Part shown: positions 33,115 to 45,857 of the stretch, piece after piece
How positions within the stretch are numbered: position 1 is the first letter of the stretch
Layout: each line of letters starts with the position of its first letter
Source: Cristatella mucedo
Taxonomy: Eukaryota; Bryozoa; Phylactolaemata; Cristatellidae
Direction: 5' to 3'
DNA: 60,000 nucleotides
Assembly (NCBI GenBank): GCA_009760855.2
Contig: WPIO01000059.1
Span: forward strand, 403,501-463,500
Program-made: the position numbers and the translations under genes
The notes under the pieces: generated by a model
What the model saw: the letters and a program-made list of their open reading frames with translations, nothing else
Told to the model about the DNA's origin: nothing
Databases searched by the model: none

Positions 33115-34410
33115 CACTCTCACCCACGTGCCAACTACCTCGGCTTGGCTCCTTCACACCTAGCTGAACTGCTGCACCAGTTTCTGCCGCCTTTGTGGCC
33201 TCGGGTCCTGAACCGACAATAAATTCACTCTTCATTTCCTATGCTCAAAGACCTGTTGGTGACAGAAGCTCTGCAGGTCCTAGATCATCCACAATGCTTA
33301 CACAGCAACACATTAATAATGATAATAATAAAGTTGCATAGCATGTTCACATAACTTGATATCTTTGTACGATCTTTATATATGCTGTAAAAAAGCATGA
33401 TCGAATGGTTAGTGGTACCACTCACACTGTACAACGAGGATAACATTTATTAAGGTGACATTCTCAGTGCCAACATGTATTTAACACGTTCCAGGTTTTG
33501 GGAGTAGAAGCTTTAGCTCTGCAGGTCCTAGACTGTGGAACTCACTTCCACTATTCTTATGCAACGACAACTACTCTCCTGCTGACGACTATGGCTCATC
33601 CTTTACACCGGTTCTGAGCTGCTACTTCCACGCTACTCACTACCTTAACTGCTCTCCTGACTCAGCCATGCTTCCCATTTTCTCTCTGTTGCGTGAGACG
33701 AAGTCTCTTGGCTACCGAATGGGTACCGAAAGCCGCTTAGGCTGTGAGTGCGCTGTACAAAACTCTCCTGCGTAACGCCCACTTAGTCTTAATGGCTACG
33801 TGGAGTTACATTACATACAAACTAAAGGCACAGCTTCCAAAGAATTTGAGGTTTCAACTAGGTATTGACAAACGATTAAATTCCGAAAAGTGTGTTGTAC
33901 GATGCTTAGCCAGGTGGGAGAGTAGATCTGATAGGTAGGCTGAAGCCAAACAATGAAGGGACCTAAAAGTGAGTGACAAAACCTTGAAGTCGGTGCACTG
34001 CTTGACTGAGAGCCAGAGCAGGTCGCCCAGGTGGTGTGATGTGGCAATTAATCATCGCCAGCTTACATCTGTACTCTGTAGTTTTCCACTACGATACGAT
34101 GGGATCTAAACATTGCAGTGCAAAGCCAGCGAATTTCAGGTGATTGGGAGGCAGTCCAGAAGGACTTAGCGATCAATAGTACCAAACACTGCCGGAAGAT
34201 CAAGCAGAACAAGCAGAGATACTTTACCCAAGCCTGCATTCATGAGAAAGCCACTATCGCTGCAATACTCTGCAGAGTGAGTAGCTCTAAAATCAGACTG
34301 GAGCTTACTTGTTAGTTTTGAAGCTTCAATGTAAGTGTTAAGTTGGTCTGCCACTACTCGTTCAAGTGTCTTTGAAAGGATCCCCGAAGCAGATAACAGT
34401 GACACTTCCT
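33115..34410. mobile_element. mosaic of LINE-beta and LINE-alpha fragments
   Basis: 33,115-33,310 LINE-beta (+). 33,315-33,440 old LINE tail (-). 33,487-33,830 LINE-beta end (+). 33,815-34,055 LINE-alpha C-terminus (-). 34,160-34,405 LINE-alpha RT piece (-) with SKTLERVVADQLNTYIEASK and LLVLLDLPAVFGTIDR. Shared in part with 9,240-10,020. Confidence 0.65.
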
Positions 34411-36331
34411 TTCAAGCCATCCTGCACTGCAAATTCCATAACTAATCTACTTCTTGATTGCCCTTCTGACTTAGCTAGGCTTGTCAATTTTTTTTATTGC
34501 ATTAAATGAAGTCTGTTGGCTACCGTATATTCACCGAAAGTTTCTTTGGCTTTGAGTGGGCAATAGAAAACTTACCAGCATAACACCACTTAGTCCCTGC
34601 AGCTTTGTGGAGTTGCAGGTAGAGATAGGCTATTTTGTTTTAGCCAGTTTGTAGCTGCTATGAAAGTAGCAAGGCAGTCAGGTTACAAGATAGCGATGAG
34701 ATTAGGTAGATGAGATTCGGTTGCTAAGCCTTTCTGCCGGGTTTCTGCTAAGCCACTCATCCGTCCACCAGCTCCTAATCTTTCCACCAGCTCCTAATCC
34801 GAGCAATAACCGTCAGCATGGTTGTCTTGCAGAGACTAGTCAGAGCTTCTGGCCGCCAGCTCTGCAAGCCCTCTCAACCTTCGACCTCTTGTTGGATGTC
34901 ATTGAAACAGGTCGAGACCATCAGTCTGTCTACATTGCTCTGCATCAGTCTGTCAGACTGTCTGTCTACATGCTCGGCATTGCACTGTACCCGATCTGAG
35001 TGGACATAGCAGCTGTCGTGAGCCGTTCCTAAATTGAGACTTTTAACATGGCCTGGCACCAAAAATAAATGCAACCAGGGCATGCATACAGGGATGACTT
35101 GAAGTGAGACTTAGGGAGTGCAATATGGAGTCTTATAATCTCTGGGACTCGTTGACACCTGATGGGACATGGTGAGTCCTGAACACGACTTAAAATAATA
35201 AGGATAATAATATATTTGTATAGCATGCTCAGAGAACTGAATCTCTTTATAGGCACTTTACAGATGCTGTATAGACAGCATTACCAAATGATGGGTGGTA
35301 ACATCCACAAGCAGCAGGCACAGCATAAGGAGGTACATGAACACGAAGGAAGTATCACAATAGATGACCCACCAAATGCTGTAATAAAAAGGTGTGTTTT
35401 TCAAGTTTCTTTACTCGATAAGTCCTGATGAGACTTTGTGACATCTGATGGACTTTGGTGACACCTTAAGTGATTAAGCGCCTAGAGAGAGATTAAGTTC
35501 TCTGAGGGCGCTTTATCAAGTGAATTATTATTATTATTATTATCTGGTACCAGAAACTACTATGGCCTCTGAAAATCTCATCCAATTTTGAGCTGCTTTT
35601 TGGTCTCCAATCACCACTACCACTACCACTGCCACTGTCATCACAATTACTACTAACACTACTACTACCACTACTAGTTGAGCTGAGCCAGTCCTCGAAA
35701 AACCGCATTTGCACCTCGAAGCTCTTGCCGAAGCTGCCACCTATCATACAGGCAACAAGACAACAAGAGCACGAGTTAGCCCACGGTGACCGAGAATCCA
35801 GAAGTTGCTACTTTAAGGTCGAAGTTGACCCACTAGACTACCGTAGACCCTCGTAATAGTGACACTCCTGCCACGTGGCTTTTGCACCGTTGACTAGCCT
35901 GCCCTGAAATGACTGACCAATCATATACTATCCGGAGCCATACTTGCTTATTCGAGGGGACTCGTACAGATACACACGCACAGGGTAGGCTCGGCTCGTC
36001 AGATCTGTTGCCACACGTTGATGCGGAATTACAACAAGGCAGCTACCTAGTGCTGGAAGTTCGAACCAGCAATTCTGCAAGCACGCACTGGTCGGATGAT
36101 TCTGCTCAATCGCTGGCATTCCCCAGATACCGGAAGAAGAACCTGCGGTTCGACGAAACTAGGCCAGCCTTATAAGCAAAAGAGGTAAGGTCAAAGTAAG
36201 AAATTGAGAAAACTAGCCGCGCGTACGTAGAGCAGAAATTAGTTGTTCGATCCTTCTCATCTAAACGACAGTGAGACGTGACGAGGGACAATAAGAAAAC
36301 TTAGGATGTAAACTATACCGTGAACATATAC
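34411..36331. other. rest of intron 1 of copy B
   Basis: 34,450-35,000 has no counterpart in unit A and no recognised content. 35,190-35,450 is a minus-strand LINE tail. 35,475-35,545 is a small plus-strand hairpin-plus-ATT tail (AGCGCCTAGAGAGAGATTAAG core). 35,560-36,331 matches unit A. Confidence 0.5.
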
Positions 36332-36577
36332 CTGGATGTTTTTGAGCCAATCGTTTGCATTCTGCTGGCCGGCAATCTTTTTAGCTGGGATGAGGATGTC
36401 GCTCAGATTAAATCGCTGCACATCGTAACGACCGAGCTCCTTGGGGATCACCAGACGGTAGATGGCAACTTGGGCTGAATCCGCCAGACCGCTGCAAGAA
36501 ACGTAATCGCAATCGTTTAGCTGACGTTTTACTTCCTCTGAAACTTGCTTTATTAAAGGCACCGAAGGCATTCTCAT
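36332..36577 (-). pseudogene. gasdermin copy B exon 1 (open, 82 codons)
   Basis: Starts at ATG 36,577 (a second in-frame ATG follows two codons later). Donor ATCCAG|GTATAT after 36,332, phase 0. Encodes a basic N-terminal helix (IKQVSEEVKRQL), then DYVSCSGLADSAQVAIYRLV and RFNLSDILI. The pattern matches vertebrate gasdermin N-termini (GDLIAVSNLNDSD, then LVTKK, then TLGDVLI). The frame is open upstream to 36,736, but gasdermin similarity starts at the chosen ATG. No lesion in this exon. Confidence 0.85.
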
Positions 36578-36648
36578 CAGGCCGAGGCCCGGCCGCTTCG
36601 GTGGGATGGCGTCGAGCTCTGGTCGGCGGGTGCGTCGAGCTGGGGATG
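36571..36648 (-). promoter_or_regulatory. conserved start-codon and 5' leader block of copy B
   Basis: Identical over 78 bp to 12,389-12,466 in copy A, covering the start ATG and the GC-rich leader. Function is inferred. Confidence 0.5.
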
Positions 36649-36915
36649 AGGGAAAAACCCTGCCGTTTGACCCGTCGCAATTCGTCCCGCGAAGGGTCGT
36701 GGGACTCCCTCCGCCCCCGTAATTATCTCCCCTCACGGGGCGAGTTTGAGGTTATACTAATCGCTAGAAGCACGTAGCTAAACAGGGCAGTAGAAAGCTT
36801 TTCAGAATACTGGGTATGGGTGTGGACACACCAGCGTAATATACAGATCCGCTCGCTAACTCCTTCAATTCCTACGCCAAACTAGTGGGCGTGCTAAATC
36901 TGTCCTGCTTCCAGC

Positions 36916-37480
36916 ACCCTCCCACCGCAGGGCACAACCTACCGACAATTTACAACGTGAATATCTGTGTAGGAAAGTGTCCCGTTTCACAGCTGAATAA
37001 ATACGCAATCCTTTTTCGTCCTGTTTACCATGAAAAATTACACAGCGTTTAGATGTATTCGCTCCTGCCAAACGCACGATGCGCCGGGGCCGGAAAGTCC
37101 TTGACCTTTTACCCTGTCCGCGTTCTTGCCGTCCCGCCTGCCGGGCGCTGCTGCTGGTGCTGCCGCCGCCGCCGCTAGGGCCGTAGGAGGATGACGACGA
37201 ATACCGTCGTCCTAGCCGTGGGCGTAGGCTGCGGTATCTGTGTAGGCTTGGTAATAAGACCTCGTCTGCTTCGGCTGCTCTGGGGACGCGTGCCGCGCGC
37301 CACAAAGCCGGACGGTTGCCGGACGTGAAAGCACGAAAAATGTAGCGACGATCTGAATAAGTCTGCGTGCTTCGACTTGTTTTTATAGGTTTTTTATCTG
37401 AATAGCCATGCTCAGACGACAGCCTTATTATTAACCGCTGTCTTTCTTGCGCTAAAGATTTTTTGTGTTTGTTAAAAGTC
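36916..37480. other. GC-rich upstream region, partly open frame
   Basis: Not shared with unit A. A minus-strand frame (36,865-37,305) is rich in Ser, Gly and Arg (RYSSSSSYGPSGGGGSTSSS). It may be an upstream exon, a promoter-associated CpG-rich segment or chance. I do not recognise a domain. Confidence 0.3.
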
Positions 37481-38523
37481 TTACTTTGTCATCACCAGTT
37501 ATCACCAAATCCTGCTTATCTGACCACATGCAGATCTCATTCAATCTACAGTGTGTGCCCATCTCCTCCTCTAAAATAACCTGTGAATCGCGAAACCTCA
37601 AGACCCTTGACATCGATGCTGTCCGTGCGAGCATATCTGCTTCACCTTTGCTGCTCAGTCCTCCCTCCGATCTGTCATCACTGGTAGATTGCTACAACAC
37701 GACACTAGCTGACACGCTCGACGAGTTTGCACCGTTGACAAAGCGCACTGTGCGCCCCCGCCCAGACGGCCTATGGTTTACCACAGACATTAAACTAGCC
37801 AAGTCTACTAAACGAAAGCTTGAAAAGGCATACAAAAGATCCGGACTAACTGTCCATCGACAGGCATATGAAGACTACTGTAGGTCGTACCAATCGATCC
37901 TAGCAAAGGCTAAGTCTAGCTTCTATAGAAACATTGTTGAATCACAGATGCACAATCCAAAAATGCTGATGTCGACAATAAACCATCTCCTCAACCGTTC
38001 CCAGGTTAGCTCCTTACCAGATGATCCTTGTGATGATCTAGCCGATCGCTTCTCTCGATTCTTTGTGCAGAAGATAGACAAAATCAGGGAATCCATCCCT
38101 GCGATGACAACCTTCCCACTAGAATGCTGTTCCTCGGTTCCTGGCTGCGCCTCAATGTCTGCATTTAAACAGGTCACCAGTGATGTAGTCCTAAAGCTCG
38201 TATCTCAATCAAAGAAGACAACAAGTCCACTGGACCCTATTCCCACTGTCCTGCTCCTACGTTGCATTGATCTGCTGCTGCCATGCATAACCAACATCAT
38301 TAATATGTCATTAGCCTCAGGTCATGTCCCAGCACCTTTCAAAAAAGCTGTAGTCAGGCCACTTCTCAAGAAAGCTACACTAGACCAAGAGAACTTAAGC
38401 AACTACCGCCCAGTCTCCCTTCTACCATTCCTATCAAAGACACTGGAACGGGTCGTGGCAGACCAGCTGAACTCGTATATCGAAACCTCACACCTTGCTA
38501 GTAAGTTCCAGTCTGGGCTTTAG
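37465..38523 (+). pseudogene. LINE-alpha ORF, part 1: linker and RT fingers
   Basis: Pre-RT linker (KLAKSTKRKLEKAYKRSGLT, YRNIVESQMHNPKMLMSTIN), then RT motifs: TSPLDPIPTVLLL, FKKAVVRPLLKK, LSNYRPVSLLPFLSKTLERV. Ends at a stop where the frame slips at FQSG. Confidence 0.9.
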
Positions 38524-38983
38524 AGCTAATCACTCCACAGAGTCAGCATTGCTTCGGGTATACAACGACCTACTTAGGAATGCAGACATGGGTAGAGTGT
38601 CTCTTCTTGTTTTGCTCGATCTTTCGGCAGCTTTTGATACCATCGATCACAAAGTACTTCTAGAGCGCCTCTCATCTCGCCTGGGCATCACTGGCACTGC
38701 TCTGCAGTGGTTCAGGTCCTATCTCAGTGGGAGACTCCAGAGAGTTGACGTGAATGGACAAAGATCATCTGAAGAACCTCTAAAATATGGAGTACCTCAG
38801 GGCTCTGTGCTAGGTCCGGTCCTTTTCACCGTTTATACTCTCCCTCTCGCTGATGTGATTGCCAAGCACAATCTAGGCTTTCACTTCTATGCGGATGACA
38901 CTCAGTTGTACCTTTGCTTTGATCCCTCCCAGCCTTCGAGCACCTCAAATTCTCTCAACTCACTCACTTGCTGCATGCATTGA
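38495..38983 (+). pseudogene. LINE-alpha ORF, part 2: RT palm
   Basis: HSTESALLRVYNDLLRNADM, LLVLLDLSAAFDTIDHKVLL, YGVPQGSVLGPVLF and the catalytic FYADDTQLYLCF. The frame is lost near SLNSL, with part 3 overlapping it. Confidence 0.92.
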
Positions 38984-39755
38984 TGACATCCGATCATGGA
39001 TGGCAGCAAATTTTTTAAAACTAAACGATGATAAAACTAACTTACTAGTTATGGGCAAACCTAGTGTTATTCAGAAATTGGAAAGGCTGACTTTAAAAAT
39101 TGGCTCTGCCAGCATATCTCCAGTTGCATCAGCTCGAAATCTAGGTGTCATATTCCAAAGCGACCTCTCGTTAGACGACCACATCAGCTCCACAGTCAAA
39201 TCAGCCTATTTTCAGCTACATAACATTGCTAAAATTAGGGCTTGTTTAGATAAGGATACCACGTCCAAGTTGGTCCATGCATTCGTGACATCTCGTCTCG
39301 ACTTCTGCAACTCACTGCTTACTGGCCTACCAGCATGTGCGATCAGGCGATTGCAGCTGGTGCAAAACTCTGCAGCTAGGCTTGTCTGTCGTGAGCGTCG
39401 CAGTTGCCACATTACTCCACTTCTCGCCGACCTGCACTGGTTACCAGTCAAGCAACGGATTGACTTCAAGGTTTTGTCGCTCACTTTTAGGTCTCTTCAT
39501 TCTATGGCTCCAGCCTATCTTTCAGATATACTACCCCATCAGGCAAAGCATCGTACCACTCGCTTTTCGGAATCCAACAGTCTAGAAATACCTCGTACAA
39601 ACCTTAAATCCTTTGGAGACCGTGCATTTAGCTCGTATGCTCCCACAGCCTGGAACTCCCTCCCGTGCTGCATCAGAACATCCCCTGACCTGACCACATT
39701 TAAAAGAAACTTAAAAACATACCTATTTAGGACAGCATTTAGTGGGTCCTTGTGA
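38889..39755 (+). pseudogene. LINE-alpha ORF, part 3: RT thumb and C-terminus
   Basis: AACIDDIRSWMAANFLKLND, then KTNLLVMGKPSVIQKLERL, LVHAFVTSRLDFCNSLLTGL, SAARLVCRERRSCHITPLLA, FSSYAPTAWNSLP and the terminal TYLFRTAFSGSL. This C-terminal block is what most 5'-truncated copies in the window retain. Confidence 0.92.
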
Positions 39756-39990
39756 TTCGTCCTCGATGTGCTTATGCGTGCTGACACTGTTCATGCTGCC
39801 ACTAACCACATTTGCATGCTGACCCAGTGCATGTAACCCCTAACCATGTTATTCATTTTGTTTGTTTTTCAAGCATGATTTTACTTAATATTCTATTGCG
39901 TATCACTTTGCAGCAAATGTAAAGCGCCTAGAAAGAGATTAAGTTCTCTGAGGGCGCTTTATCAAGTGCAATATTATTATTATTATATTA

Positions 39991-40589
39991 CTCGTGCAGC
40001 TCTTATAGAAGACGCTGCAGCGTATGTTTCTTTTTATTTCGATGGCCTCGAGTTTCTCTTTGTTCGTTGTGCGAGCTACTGCTGCCGCGTCGCCTCCCTG
40101 GTCAGACCGTGTTTGTGACTCGTCGGGAATCCTGTAAGAGATTGTTCTGTGTATGAAGGCGGCTCTGATTCTTTGGATATGTAATCAATAAAATTAAATC
40201 AGCTATATTTATAACTTTCTAGTTCTTGTCCTATTTTGTTGGCGTTACATTTGCCAAAGTTCTGCCAAGGGTTTGGCAAATCTAAGAGAAGCGAATTGAA
40301 TATGAAAAAGTCAGTTTGATGCATTCTTCTCAAATTGTGAGCTGTAAGCGAAGACCTGATTTTTTACTCTAAAATGATAAAAATCCTTCATCCTACTATG
40401 TAAATGCACAAATATATCCTACAATGACGTAAGTGGACATGCAGATAGTGGCTACACGGTTTCACACGAGACACTGCTAACTTGCAAATGGTATCGAAGG
40501 CTAGTTTGGAATTGAAGTCAGGGCAAGCCGGCTCTTTGCAGTCAAGCTGCTAGCGTTTAACTAGTAGTTCGTTTGCCACACCTAGTATA
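39991..40589. other. nothing recognised
   Basis: Unique-looking sequence between the LINE and the duplicated block; no domain or repeat seen. Confidence 0.4.
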
Positions 40590-41430
40590 GCGGTTATTCA
40601 CAGTGCATGTTACCACTAACCGTACGGTCATACTTTCTTTACTGCATAAGTAAAGTGCCTAGAAAGAGATTAGGTTCGCTGAGAGTGCTTTAGAAATGTG
40701 CTGTTATTGTTAGAGGGTAAGTCGAGAAAATACTTATAAAGTTGGTCTGACAATCGAATATTTTAGTAACGTACCATTTGAAAGACAAATATGTTAGAAA
40801 TGGGATCGCAAGTTCTGCCGGCTTCCACGTAAGTGAAAAAATGATTATGGAAACCGTATCTAACTGGATGTGAACCGTAAGCAACATATCTACAAAGAAC
40901 AAATTTACCGATCTATGCATCATTCTTGATTTGTATCTTAACTTGTTGAACCTTGGTAGATCGAGGTACATATGCATGAAGCTTGCCGAGTTGGTTTGTT
41001 CCAGCGGTTAAAGTACTCGCACCGACCAAGCTCTGGCTGAGGTCGTGGGATCGAGACCCGAGTCATATGTAAAGCACCTGAGTAAAGATTAAGTTCTCTA
41101 GGGGCGCTATACAAACGAATTTTATTTATTTATTTAAGCTTGTTGTGGTGCACGTTTGTGACCTTTTAGTACCCTGTACAATTCATAACTAGGTGAATAC
41201 TTCAAATATCAGAGTGAAAATTTGAAATGGAATTGATCTGTGTTGTCCATGCTGACGCTAGAATTATTTCTTATTTATAGGTCATTCAGGTTTAGTTATG
41301 CATGTCATGAAACGTCCTAGAGCCTAATTTTCTGCAATCACGGACATGTATAGTAAAATCTGTCCAATCGGAATCTGTCGGAATGGCTGTTTCGCTGTGA
41401 TTCCGTATTCTCTTACTGTCCATTTGTTAT
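40590..41430. repeat. duplicated block (copy at 12,840-13,990)
   Basis: Same order of elements as the first copy: LINE tail, unique sequence, SINE (40,983-41,137), unique sequence. The LINE-beta insertion of the other copy is absent. Confidence 0.75.
40983..41137 (+). mobile_element. tRNA-derived SINE with LINE-like hairpin tail
   Basis: B box GGGATCGAGACCC at about 41,047, AAGATTAAGTTCTC and GGGGCGCTATAC, TTTA tail. Paralog of 13,232-13,385. Confidence 0.7.
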
Positions 41431-42830
41431 AGGTCTCCAAGGGTTTTTAGGTTCGTACGAAGTACGGCTTAATGATTCGAATCAGATTAGTGGGCCCTCT
41501 GAATAGACTACTTCCCTTCTAGACATTGTTTCCACTGTTCTACTTCAACGATGCATAGATCTTATTCAGCCAAACATAACAAGTCTGTCCTTAGTCTCAG
41601 TTCTCGTCCCCGAACCATTCAAAAGGTGTGCAATTAGGCAACTAATTAGAAAGCAACTTTAGACGAAGACAGCTTGAGCCACTTTCTCCCGATTTCTCTA
41701 CTACCGTAACTACGTACAAAACGGGAGAGAGTTATGGCAGACCAGCCGATCTCTTATATTAAATCTTCAAACCCATGAAGTAAGTTCCAATCTGTCTGGC
41801 TTTAGAGGTAATCACTCGGCAGGCTCAGTATTACTAACGCCAATATTAGCAATGCAGACTTAGGTAAAGTCTCAGCCTGTTTCGGTTAACCTTTAAGCAG
41901 CGTTTGATACTATTGATCAAAGAGTGCTGATTGACCGCCTCTTATTTCGCTTGTGCATCAACGGCAATGCACTGCAATGGTTCAGATCTTGTCTCAATGG
42001 GAGACGCTAGAGTGTTGATATGATCGGAAAGAGGTCATCTGAGGAACCGCTCATGTATCTCTATCCGTAACTCAACGAAGCCAAAAAGACGATGTATGAG
42101 TCACGCAGGAGAGTTCGTATCGAAAGCCGCTTAGGCTTTCGGTACGCATTCGGTAACCAAAAGACTTCATTTCACGAAACGAAGTCAATGTAAAAAGCCT
42201 AGCTGAGTTGGTGAGCAGTTGAGGTAGCGAGTAGCGTAGAACTAGCAGCCCAGGGTGGCTGGAAAAGACGCACCATAGTCAGCAGCTGGAGAGTAGATTT
42301 CTGAGGGTAAGAATGGTTGAAGTGAGTTCCACAGTCTAGGACCTGCAGAGACAAAGCTCCTTTCACCAACGGTCTTTAAGCGGGAGAACGGAACAGCTAA
42401 TTGATTGTCCACAGAAGACCTGGGGGAACGAGGAGGCTGAAACTGGTACTACATTTAAGCTCGGTATGAAGAAGCCTAGACGCGGGTGGGCCTCATGCAT
42501 CAGCGTAAGAACTTAGCTCCGTATGTGTTGATCAACGGGCAGCCATCCAATCTCTTTCAGGAAAGGAGACACATGGCCAAACCTTTGGGATTTGTAGAAG
42601 AGCCTTGCAGCGAGAATTTACCATCAGTTGAGTGGCCTAGTGGCTTTTTTTGGAAGCCCAGCCGAAAGAAAATTACAATAATTTGGCCCAGTCAGAACCA
42701 AGGAGCTAGTTACAATTCTTGCAAGCCGCCGTGGAAGAAAATTCCCAATCTCAGTTTGGGATCAGACCTGATGGCTAGCTGTGGAAGCAGTCTTCTAAAT
42801 GCTTTCAAAGTTTAGGCGGCTGTGGAAGAC
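41430..42830. mobile_element. mosaic LINE block (copy of 19,190-20,560)
   Basis: Decayed LINE-alpha RT on the plus strand (41,440-42,050) joined to minus-strand LINE-beta 3' coding sequence (42,080-42,640). Both joins occur at the same places as in the other copy, so the fusion predates the duplication. Confidence 0.7.
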
Positions 42831-43605
42831 GGCTCCTAAACCCGAGAACGTTAGCTTAAGGAAATTCGACGACATCCTGGATTGAATGTCTGCAGGCAAG
42901 CATTCAATTTATCAGTTGCTACAGCAGATTCCGAGTATCGTCAGCATAAAAGCGATAGCCTGTAACAAAGTTAGAGGTGACGCAAATAGCGTCAGCATGT
43001 CAAACATGGCTAGCGGTAGCATGCAAAGTGTCAGCATCCACGACCACATTTAGGAAAAATCATAAGGACCAAGAAAACACTTCGACACACAGGTGCGTTT
43101 TTAGCTTCTGTTTACATGACGTCAAATCAGAGGGACGTTGTAATGTCAATCGGGAATGAGTTCCAGGCTTTTGGAGTCCGGGAGTTTGGAGCTAACAAAA
43201 GACGTGGTCTCCGAAGGATTTGAAGTTGGTACGACGTATAGCTCAGCGATTTGAGTCAGAAAGGCAGGTGGTACGATGCTTAGCCTGGTGAGAAGTAGGT
43301 CTAATATGTAGGCCGGAGCCAGATGATGAAAGGGCCTAAAAGTGAGAACCAGAATATTGAAGTCGGTGCTCTGCTCGTTTTGGAGCTGTCCTGTGCTCGA
43401 TGTGCAGGTTGGCAAGAAGTGGTGTGACGTGGCAACTGCAATGCTCACGACAGACAAGCCTAGCTGCAGAGTGTTGCACCAACTTTGAGCTCCTGATCGC
43501 ACAAGCCGGTAGGCCAGCAAGCAATGAGCTGCAGAAGTCGAGACGAGGTTTTAAAAATGCACGGCCAAAGAGGATGAGGGAGAGGGCTAGATCCCTCGAC
43601 GCCGG
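42831..43605 (-). mobile_element. LINE-alpha relatives, diverged
   Basis: 42,965-43,110 resembles the 3' UTR (GTGACGCAAATAGCGTCAGC). 43,120-43,600 is the C-terminal coding part in reverse, with SAARLVCREHCSCHVTPLLA and LAPAYILDLL. Confidence 0.65.
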
Positions 43606-43639
43606 CAGCCGTCTAGAGTACGTAGACTGGGCAACTCGT

Positions 43640-44420
43640 AATAATAATAATAATATTGCACTTGATAAAGCGCCCTCAGAGAACTTAATCTCTTTCTAGG
43701 CGCTTTACATTTGCTGCAAAGTGATACGCAATAGAATAGTAAGTAAAATCATGCTTGAAAAACAAACAAAATGAATAACATGGTTAGGGGTTACATGCAC
43801 TGGGTCAGCATGCAAATGTGGTTAGTGGCAGCATGAACAGTGTCAGCACGCATAAGCACATCGAGGACGAATCACAAGGACCCACTAAATGCTGTCCTAA
43901 ATAGGTATGTTTTTAAGTTTCTTTTAAATGTGGTCAGGTCAGGGGATGTTCTGATGCAGGTCGGGAGGGAGTTCCAGGCTGTGGGAGCATACGAGCTAAA
44001 TGCACGGTCTCCAAAGGATTTAAGGTTTGTACGAGGTATTTCTAGACTGTTGGATTCCGAAAAGCGAGTGGTACGATGCTTTGCCTGATGGGGTAGTATC
44101 TCTGAAAGATAGGCTGGAGCCATAGAATGAAGAGACCTAAAAGTGAGCGACAAAACCTTGAAGTCAATCCGTTGCTTGACTGGTAACCAGTGCAGGTCGG
44201 CGAGAAGTGGAGTAATGTGGCAACTGCGACGCTCACGACAGACAAGCCTAGCTGCAGAGTTTTGCACCAGCTGCAATCGCCTGATCGCACATGCTGGTAG
44301 GCCAGTAAGCAGTGAGTTGCAGAAGTCGAGACGAGATGTCACGAATGCATGGACCAACTTGGACGTGGTATCCTTATCTAAACAAGTCCTAATTTTAGCA
44401 ATGTTATGAAGCTGAAAAAA
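43640..44420 (-). mobile_element. LINE-alpha 3' fragment, young
   Basis: One open frame of 161 codons in reverse (43,872-44,357), nearly identical to part 3 of the 37.5-kb copy, with intact hairpin (AAAGCGCCCTC...TAGGCGCTTT) and tail. Confidence 0.9.
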
Positions 44421-45100
44421 ATAGGCTGATCGTAGACGGCGTGGTTTTCTGAATACTTGAATAAAGTGCTCGGTGTTGGAGCTCGCAGCTTGCTGCTCGG
44501 TCGCACTACCCAGCCTGATGAAATATCGCGTGGAGGGCTATCACAAAGCTATACAAATGTATTATTATTGTTGAGCTGTACTAAGATATAATAAGATAGG
44601 AATGCAGCTCTCTATCCTGTCTCCCGAAGCTTCTGTCTCTTCTGTCTCTTGAAAGTGAAAGCCGACGCTCGAGACTTCTGGAGATGCATCGAAAGCAGCT
44701 TGCTGCTACGATGCTGCGTCGATGACACAGACGAAGACGAAGAAAAGGCAGCTACGACGACGACATGTGACAGACGATATGTATCTACATATGCTCTACA
44801 TTTGTGTCTACCTATGCTCGCGAGTAATTTATTTTGAAGCCCATCGAGCCGTTTAAGGCCAGCGTTGTGACCCACCATGGTCATGTAAACACTTACGTGC
44901 CAATATGTGCCAATATGTGCCAAGGACGCTCTTTAACTAAGCGGGTCTGTGAACCGTCGAGAGGGACACTGGTTCAGCTACATTTAAGTTATCGTGATAG
45001 TAAGTACAAGCGTACTAGCTGTAGAACTTTGCCGACTTCATTAAATGCATCAATCTAATGAAGTAGATCGCCATTTCTTTCTCTTTAACCTTCAACGAAA
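44421..45100. other. nothing recognised
   Basis: Includes a GACGAAGACGAAGAAAAGG acidic/basic stretch and a small AATATGTGCC tandem repeat at about 44,898-44,920. No gene supported. Confidence 0.4.
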
Positions 45101-45365
45101 CCTACATCTCCCAAAATTTTATGACAGCATTAGTAGGCCCCTGTGATTCGTTCTTTATGTGCGTACGCATGCTGACACTGTGCATGCTGCCACTAACCAC
45201 ACTTGCATGCCGACCCTGCACCTGTCACCCCTAACCATACTATTCTTACTGTTTACTCAGCATGCTACCACTAACCATTCGATCATGCTTCCTTTGCAGC
45301 AAATGTAAAGTGCCTAGAAAGAGATTGAGTTCTCTGAGGGCGCTATAAAAATGTATTATTATTAA
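45100..45365 (+). mobile_element. LINE-alpha 3' UTR fragment
   Basis: GACAGCATTAGTAGGCCCCT to the hairpin AAAGTGCCTAG...GGGCGCTATA and an ATT tail. Confidence 0.8.
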
Positions 45366-45855
45366 TATTTTCCAATTTATGAGAATACACACACTGGTAA
45401 ACAATGTGTCATACAAGATATCTCTATTCTTAGCATGTAGACATTTAGGGACATCTAGATATTTTGGTGCCTTGCATAAAGACTGCACTATGCTTTGACG
45501 TCAGTTGTCCGACCAATGGCTGCTACTATAGAGGTTTTGCCTGTTGATTGTCGTCTACCGTAGCCAGGCGATACGGCAGTGCCTGCACACATTACTTGGC
45601 GCTGGGGATGGGCAACCAGACGGCAGCTCCAGCATATGTCTTCCAACAACAGCGAATCGGGCCGAAGGGCTGCACGATTCGTCCTCATCTGTCATACAAG
45701 GTCATATAAAATCTGTTTTTAGACACTACTTGACATTAGTTTCTAGTGCCATATTCGCTTGCTCTCGACTTACTCAGTCACATGCTGACGGTGAAGGCAT
45801 ATATTAAGCACAGCACAGACAATGATGCATTCTGCAGTGCCTTACAGAGCAGTCA
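45366..45855. other. nothing recognised
   Basis: Short open frames without domains. Confidence 0.4.
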
Positions 45856-45857
45856 TC

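Larger units (their letters stand above)
37480..39990 (+). mobile_element. LINE-alpha, longest RT copy in the window (frameshifted)
   Basis: Non-LTR retrotransposon of the L2/CR1-like type, 5'-truncated and lacking its endonuclease. It ends with a hairpin (AAAGCGCC...GGGCGCTTT, 39,920-39,962) and an ATT-repeat tail. Coding is in three overlapping frames (37,465-38,523, 38,495-38,983, 38,889-39,755), so two frameshifts separate one ancestral ORF. It is the reference copy for all LINE-alpha fragments here. Confidence 0.92.
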
